Positions 59,783 through 64,000 of a stretch of 64,000 bases of DNA are shown piece by piece; positions within the stretch are counted from its first letter, which is position 1; every line of letters starts with the position of its first letter. The position numbers and the translations under genes are program-made. The DNA is from Chaenocephalus aceratus (taxonomy: Eukaryota; Chordata; Actinopteri; Perciformes; Channichthyidae), in NCBI GenBank assembly GCA_023974075.1, contig CM043799.1, forward strand, positions 4,946,928 through 5,010,927. The letters are read 5' to 3'. The notes under the pieces were generated by a model. The model was not told the DNA's origin, did no database searches, and saw only the letters and a program-made list of their open reading frames with translations.

Positions 59783-60053
59783 GTGTATTATGAGACTGTT
59801 CTGAGCCCATACTCCTACCTCACCAACCGGAAGTACCACGTGTCTCTGGTGGGTTCCAGGTCTGACGACACCGCAGTGACATGCGGGGTCCCACAAGGAT
59901 CAGTGCTGGGGCCCATCCTGTTTTTAATCTATATATTACCTCTGGGTCATATCATCAGACAACACAACATCAACTTCCACTGCGATGCTGACGACACCCA
60001 GGTCTATATCAAAACACAACCCAACCCCACTAATACTATCCAAACACCAGAGT
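59783..60053 (+). pseudogene. L2-like LINE reverse-transcriptase palm fragment
   Basis: A clean open stretch reads [46 protein letters not shown] and then [19 protein letters not shown] and the A-D-D box are hallmarks of LINE reverse transcriptase, and the LPLG-II-H context fits L2-type elements. The catalytic box has Asp where Tyr is expected, and the frame is cut at about 60053 by unrelated hAT-family sequence. It is truncated on both sides and not active. It is younger-looking than the fragment at 57405, which has many more breaks. Confidence 0.8.
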
Positions 60054-60165
60054 TGGGTGTAATAATATTACTTTTGTCGGTAACGGAGTAGTGTAACGCA
60101 CTACTTTTATAATTCAGTAATCACACTACAGTTACTAACATTGCCCCGACACGCGTTACTTCGTT
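60050..60165. mobile_element. fragment of the GTAACGCGTTAC hAT family
   Basis: Begins CAGAGTTGGGTGTAATAATA and contains GTAACGGAGTAG and ACACGCGTTACTTCGTTAC, as in the complete element at 45390-46083. Only one end is present. Confidence 0.7.
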
Positions 60166-60410
60166 ACTTTTATGGCAATAAATGCATGCTGTTTAACCTG
60201 GTTCTGGTCTCTTGTATTAGACTGGGTCCAGAGAGGAGGACCAAGGACCTCCAGAAATGAAGGACTATCCAAATATGTTATTTTCTTCATCAGCATACAA
60301 AAGTGGACACTGAAACACAATAACTCAGCTCAACTGAGTATCAGTGTCTGCGTGTTTGTGGTTAAAAAACTGTTTTCCCTTCAGATGGAATCTGAAGACA
60401 ACAAACATTA

Positions 60411-61116
60411 GGCGCATTCACACTGCGGTACTTTTCCCACAAAGGTTCATGCGAACTTAGTTCATGCGAACTCTTTAGTTCGCATGAACTAAGTACAGAT
60501 CGCGTTCACACCGGAAAAAGTCCCTGGGGTGGATTAGGCAAATGAAGCCGCTGACATCACTTCTTCTTCTTCTTCTGCTTTGGGCTTACTGGCAGGCCGC
60601 AAACCACTTCACGGCGTATACTGCCGCCGGAAGTCCCCGGCCGGAAGTCCCCGGCCGGAAGTCCCCGGCCGGAAGTCCCCGGAGTTGGGGACTGGCTTCA
60701 GTAGAAGCTGCTGGGAGTCCCAGCAGCTTCTACTCAAGCCTTCCGAGTAAATTGCCAGAACGCCGACACCTCCTCATCTCCACCGCTCCCATGTTTTATT
60801 TTGTGTTGCCATAAGTTAGTCTCTCTGCGTTTCTGCGCTGGGCTAATGCTAATGCTAATAATGCTAATGCGAGGATAATAAAATGGCGGCTTCACAACAC
60901 TTTTTGGGAGTTTTACGGGGCGTGGTTTGCAATCCGCCCAGCCAATCAGAAATATAGCTCTTTTCTCACAAAAGAGCCGCTCGAAAGTCCCTGCTCTCTA
61001 GCAGGGACTTTCGAGGGGGTAAAAAGGTTCGCATGAACTAATTTTAGTACTGGCTATTTTCATGAACTAAGTTCGCATGAACCTTTGTGGGAAAAGTACC
61101 GCAGTGTAAACGCGCC
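60411..61116. mobile_element. MITE with about 50-bp TIR (Harbinger- or Tc-like)
   Basis: The left GGCGCATTCACACTGCGGTA is inverted at the right end as GGCGCGTTTACACTGCGGTA, and both continue with CTTTTCCCACAAAGGTTCAT. TA borders both sides. A three-base TWA site is not exact, so the superfamily is open. Inside are a CTT run (about 60562-60577) and four copies of a 16-bp unit CCGGCCGGAAGTCCCC (about 60636-60682). The 90-codon frame here is driven by these repeats. Confidence 0.8.
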
Positions 61117-61443
61117 TATTGGTTCCTGCCTAAATATCATGAGCGCTAATCGGCTCCTACATATTTGCTTTTGCACCATCCTCTGCTTATTTGGTTATAT
61201 GTGCTGCCTGAGCAAGCATTTGTGTTGACACAAGCTCCCCATTGATTTTTAGAAAATCATTAAGTCTACACATCTCAGAGTGAAAATCCACCTGTTTCCC
61301 CTTCACCTTGGTCATTAACTTAAAAAAAATGTATATATAATTTCTGTATGTAGCACTTAAATGGTTTGGCTTTTTTTAAGCTAATGTACCCGCAGGATTC
61401 TTGCTGTTCTGAATGTGTACCCTCATGCTTGATAGCACTTACC

Positions 61444-62139
61444 TTAAAGTGGACCTATTATGCTATACTGGAAAAATATATTGTAGGGCCATACCTATAC
61501 AAAAAATGTCTTTAGTGTTTTGCTTAAAATACCAAACAGATCACCCATTGTAGCCATGCCTCATACTGCTCATACCCCTCTTTTGCAGCCCTGTTGCAAA
61601 CAGGTTGATTCTGCTTTAGCCACGCCCCTTTGTAGCATCACACAGCTTTCCCCTGCTAGAAATGTCTACCGAGGGGAAGCTCAGCTAAACACTGCAGTGA
61701 TTAAATGCCATGTTATGGTTCTTCTTAACCACTTCAAGCTTTATTTTTGAAACAGTATGGAGCTCAAACCTTTCTCTCTCGCAGGGTTTACCACAAGGAC
61801 ATTACGTTACACATATTCTCTCCAGTAGCCTACTACAGAGTTAGCTCCATGGTTAGCTCTGAGTGTTAGCATGCTTGCTAATCTAAACACACAGCATATA
61901 CTCCCAAAACACGCCGCGCATTGTTTCTTTTCAAAATATTTTTATTAATTTTCTTGTTTAACACAGAAATCCCACAGATGGGCAAAAACAGTATCACAAT
62001 GCAGTGAGTTGTGCAAACATGTAGCAATACATACAAAAAGTGAAGACATTTTATAGGAAAAAAAATACCATCAGCAAAGTATTGTGATCAAATAATTATG
62101 CCGGAGATGGCCCACCGTGCATTGTTTCTGATACAGTAC
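61444..62139. mobile_element. TTAA-MITE family copy, interrupted by a LINE tail and a Gypsy LTR
   Basis: Starts TTAAAGTGGACCTATTATGC. It shares TATTGTAGGGCCATACCTAT, GTTTGCAACAGGGCTG-type and GTTAGCATGCTTGCTAATCTA sequence with the other copies (here inverted relative to 7502-7760). It is broken by a retroposed LINE tail (61929-62118), then ends abruptly at the LTR at 62140. Confidence 0.7.
61929..62118 (-). mobile_element. short L1-like LINE 3' tail with TSD
   Basis: The 11-bp TSD GCATTGTTTCT lies at 61918-61928 and 62119-62129. Between them is a minus-strand insert ending AATAAAAATATTTTGAAAA. Direct repeats plus an A-rich tail show target-primed retroposition of a 5'-truncated LINE. The L1 label is inferred from tail style only. 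Confidence 0.7.
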
Positions 62140-62570
62140 TGTCACAAACGAGCTGAGGACCAAAATGCAGAACACGGGAAACCAGGGATAGTCGGTAATC
62201 AGCTTTATTGAAGGCAATAGGCTGGTAGGAGACAAAACGGCAGATAGTAGGCAAAGGGCTGGTCGGGGACAGGCGAGGGTTCCAGGAGAAAGCAGGACGG
62301 GAGTCGCAGGTACAGAACGGGTCAGGGAGCAGGCGAGGCAGGCTGGTCAGGGACAGGCAGGGTCGAAACCGGGAGAGCAATCTGGAAGGTAATGCGGGAA
62401 AGACTGGCATGCTGCAAAGTACGATCTGGCACTGAGGTGAAGGTGAAGTGGGCCTAAATACTAATGGAGCTGATGGGTGCAACAGAGTGAGAGAGAGACA
62501 GGGTGTGACTACCAGGTGACTAAGGAAAGTTAATGCAGAAAATAGGTGAGTGAGAAAGCAAACTGTGACA
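62140..62570 (-). repeat. 3' LTR of a Ty3/Gypsy retrotransposon
   Basis: The 431-bp segment begins TGTCACA and ends TGTGACA, the inverted TG...CA edges of an LTR. On the minus strand it lies directly after a purine-rich tract (complement of CCCCCCCCTTAATGG at about 62573-62588), the polypurine primer site. The 5' LTR is outside the window, so age by LTR divergence cannot be estimated here. Confidence 0.85.
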
Positions 62571-62590
62571 GAACCCCCCCCTTAATGGAC
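62571..62590 (-). other. polypurine tract of the Gypsy element
   Basis: On the minus strand an AAGGGGGGGG run abuts the LTR, as needed for plus-strand DNA priming in LTR retrotransposons. Confidence 0.7.
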
Positions 62591-62712
62591 GGCTCCTGAC
62601 GTCTAAGAAAATTTCTTGGAGAGAAAAAAAAATATATATATATATATATATCTAAGAAGAATAGACAAAAACCCTACAGACACAGGGTGGAAGGTGGAGG
62701 TATGGGGAAAGG

Positions 62713-64000
62713 CTAATACTCATCTGAGAATGCTCTCTCGGTTTCTCCCTCCTGGAAATCCTCGTCCCCCTCGACTGATGACGCCTCCCCCTCCCCCTCG
62801 ACGAAGCCTCTGGTCTGTAGTGGACGAGTGCCCCCTGGCTTAACGCCTGGTTGAGCGTGGGTCCTAGAAGGCTGCTCCGGGTAACGCAGGTGGAAGTCTC
62901 GGATGAGTTGAGGGTTGAGGATATGACGAGCAGGAATCCACTGCCTCTCCTCGGGACCATAGCCCTCCCAGTCCACCAAATATTGCACCCCTCTTCCTCT
63001 GCGACGGGAACGGAGTAGACGACGAAGGGTGTAGGTAGGGCCCCCATCGATCATCCTAGGGGGTGGTGGTGGAGGGGCGGCGGGAATCATAGGACTCTCC
63101 CGGACAGGTTTAATCCTGGAAACGTGGAAGGTGGGATGGATCTTCATGTTCCGGGGCAAACTCAGTCGAACTGCTGCGGGGTTAATGACCTTGACAATCT
63201 CGAAGGGTCCAATAAACCTGGGCGCTAACTTCTTAGACTCCACCCGAAGGGGAATGTTCTGAGTGGAAAGCCACACACTCTGGCCTACCTGGTACACAGG
63301 TGCCTTGGTGCGTCGGCGGTTCGCTGATGTGGCGTACCGGTTAGCAGACTGAAGCAGAGTTGTTCGAGCCTGCCTCCAAGTCCTCCGACAACGTCTGATG
63401 AAAGCCTGGACAGACGGACAGGTAACCTCCTTCTCCAATGCAGAGAACAATGGGGGTTGAAAACCGTATGCACACTGAAAAGGGGAAAGACCAGTAGCGG
63501 AACTGATGAGGGTGTTGTGGGCATACTCCACCCACAGGAGTTGTTTTGACCAGGTTGTGGGATGATCGGAAGCCATGCAGCGGAGAGTGGTCTCCATCTC
63601 CTGATTCTTCCGTTCGGTCTGGCCATTGGCCTGTGGGTGGAACCCGGAGGTGAGACTGACCGTCGCCCCGATCAGTTCACAAAACTCCCTCCAAAACACA
63701 GAGGTGAACTGGGGCCCCCGGTCGGAAACCACATCAGTCGCCAGTCCGTGAATGCGAAAAACGTGGATAAGAATCAGTTCTGCCGTCTCCTTAGCTGACG
63801 GGATCTTAGGCAGGGGTACGAAATGAGCCATCTTACTAAACCGATCTACCACCGTCAAGATGGCAGTATGTCCGTGGGACGGTGGTAGACCAGTCACAAA
63901 GTCCAATGAAATATGTGACCAAGGGCGACGTGGGACCGGTAATGGATGAAGGAGTCCCGCTGGCGCTTGGTGAGATGGTTTGTGCCGATTGCACACAGGA
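62713..64000 (-). CDS. Ty3/Gypsy Pol C terminus: integrase and chromodomain (partial)
   Basis: This is the last roughly 428 residues of a Gypsy polyprotein, still open at the window edge, so its start is outside. Numbering from the first in-window codons, VCNRHK is the second half of the zinc-binding HHCC module. The integrase core has Asp32 (SLDFVTGLP), Asp92 ([12 protein letters not shown]) and Glu128 ([10 protein letters not shown]), a D-D(35)E spacing as expected. A GPF-Y-like C-terminal module ([13 protein letters not shown], about 258-270) follows, then a Pro run. A chromodomain ([19 protein letters not shown], about 337-355) identifies a chromovirus-type Gypsy, probably the fish Sushi-like group (inference). 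No stop or frameshift occurs, so this part looks recently active. It inserts DNA copies into chromosomes; the chromodomain steers target choice. Confidence 0.93.
   Translation of the reverse strand, partial: PVCNRHKPSHQAPAGLLHPLPVPRRPWSHISLDFVTGLPPSHGHTAILTVVDRFSKMAHFVPLPKIPSAKETAELILIHVFRIHGLATDVVSDRGPQFTSVFWREFCELIGATVSLTSGFHPQANGQTERKNQEMETTLRCMASDHPTTWSKQLLWVEYAHNTLISSATGLSPFQCAYGFQPPLFSALEKEVTCPSVQAFIRRCRRTWRQARTTLLQSANRYATSANRRRTKAPVYQVGQSVWLSTQNIPLRVESKKLAPRFIGPFEIVKVINPAAVRLSLPRNMKIHPTFHVSRIKPVRESPMIPAAPPPPPPRMIDGGPTYTLRRLLRSRRRGRGVQYLVDWEGYGPEERQWIPARHILNPQLIRDFHLRYPEQPSRTHAQPGVKPGGTRPLQTRGFVEGEGEASSVEGDEDFQEGETERAFSDEY

Overview
The window looks like nuclear DNA of a ray-finned (teleost) fish. 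It is AT-leaning, with a multi-exon gene using short GT-AG introns, abundant CA/GT microsatellites, and dense class II transposons of fish type: hAT, piggyBac-like, PIF/Harbinger and Mutator-like elements, with their miniature derivatives. It also holds worn LINE pieces, a tRNA-derived SINE pair and a Ty3/Gypsy chromodomain retrotransposon. There are no prokaryotic operons, CRISPR arrays or phage genes. Identifications rest on reading frames, splice signals, terminal inverted repeats (TIRs) and target-site duplications (TSDs) read by eye; no database was searched.

The one convincing protein-coding locus is on the + strand at about 24-37 kb, possibly with a long 3' UTR to about 41.7 kb. Its coding exons are 26911-27539, 27637-30336, 33126-33234, 34322-35240 and about 36649-37055. 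The product is a long, disordered, charged protein with a lipid-anchor-like N terminus (MGKPLSRPGCFRKSSCCL). The splice sites are good, but the reading frame breaks about a dozen times inside exons 2, 4 and 5 while coding-like sequence carries on in another frame. That means either heavy indel error in the assembly or a young pseudogene. I cannot name the family.

A second, tentative gene (47410-49966, +) has three phase-compatible exons that would encode a 78-residue peptide starting with a hydrophobic leader. A hAT element sits in its second intron.

The rest is mostly a transposon graveyard with readable stratigraphy. At 4.3-7.8 kb a TTAA-flanked MITE is split by a foldback element and a hAT that itself holds two SINEs. 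At 7.9-8.7 kb lies a complete Harbinger MITE. At 11.2-16.5 kb are two long-TIR Mutator-like elements sharing a core but not their arms. At 18.6-22.1 kb a tandem array of about 330-bp units carries two different hATs at the same position of the unit. At 45.4-46.9 kb are a hAT and a TA-flanked MITE. At 53.8-57.4 kb a hAT contains a piggyBac MITE and another hAT, which contains a third hAT. At 57.4-61.1 kb are LINE debris and more MITEs. At 62.1-64.0 kb are the 3' LTR and the integrase/chromodomain end of a minus-strand Gypsy element that runs off the window.
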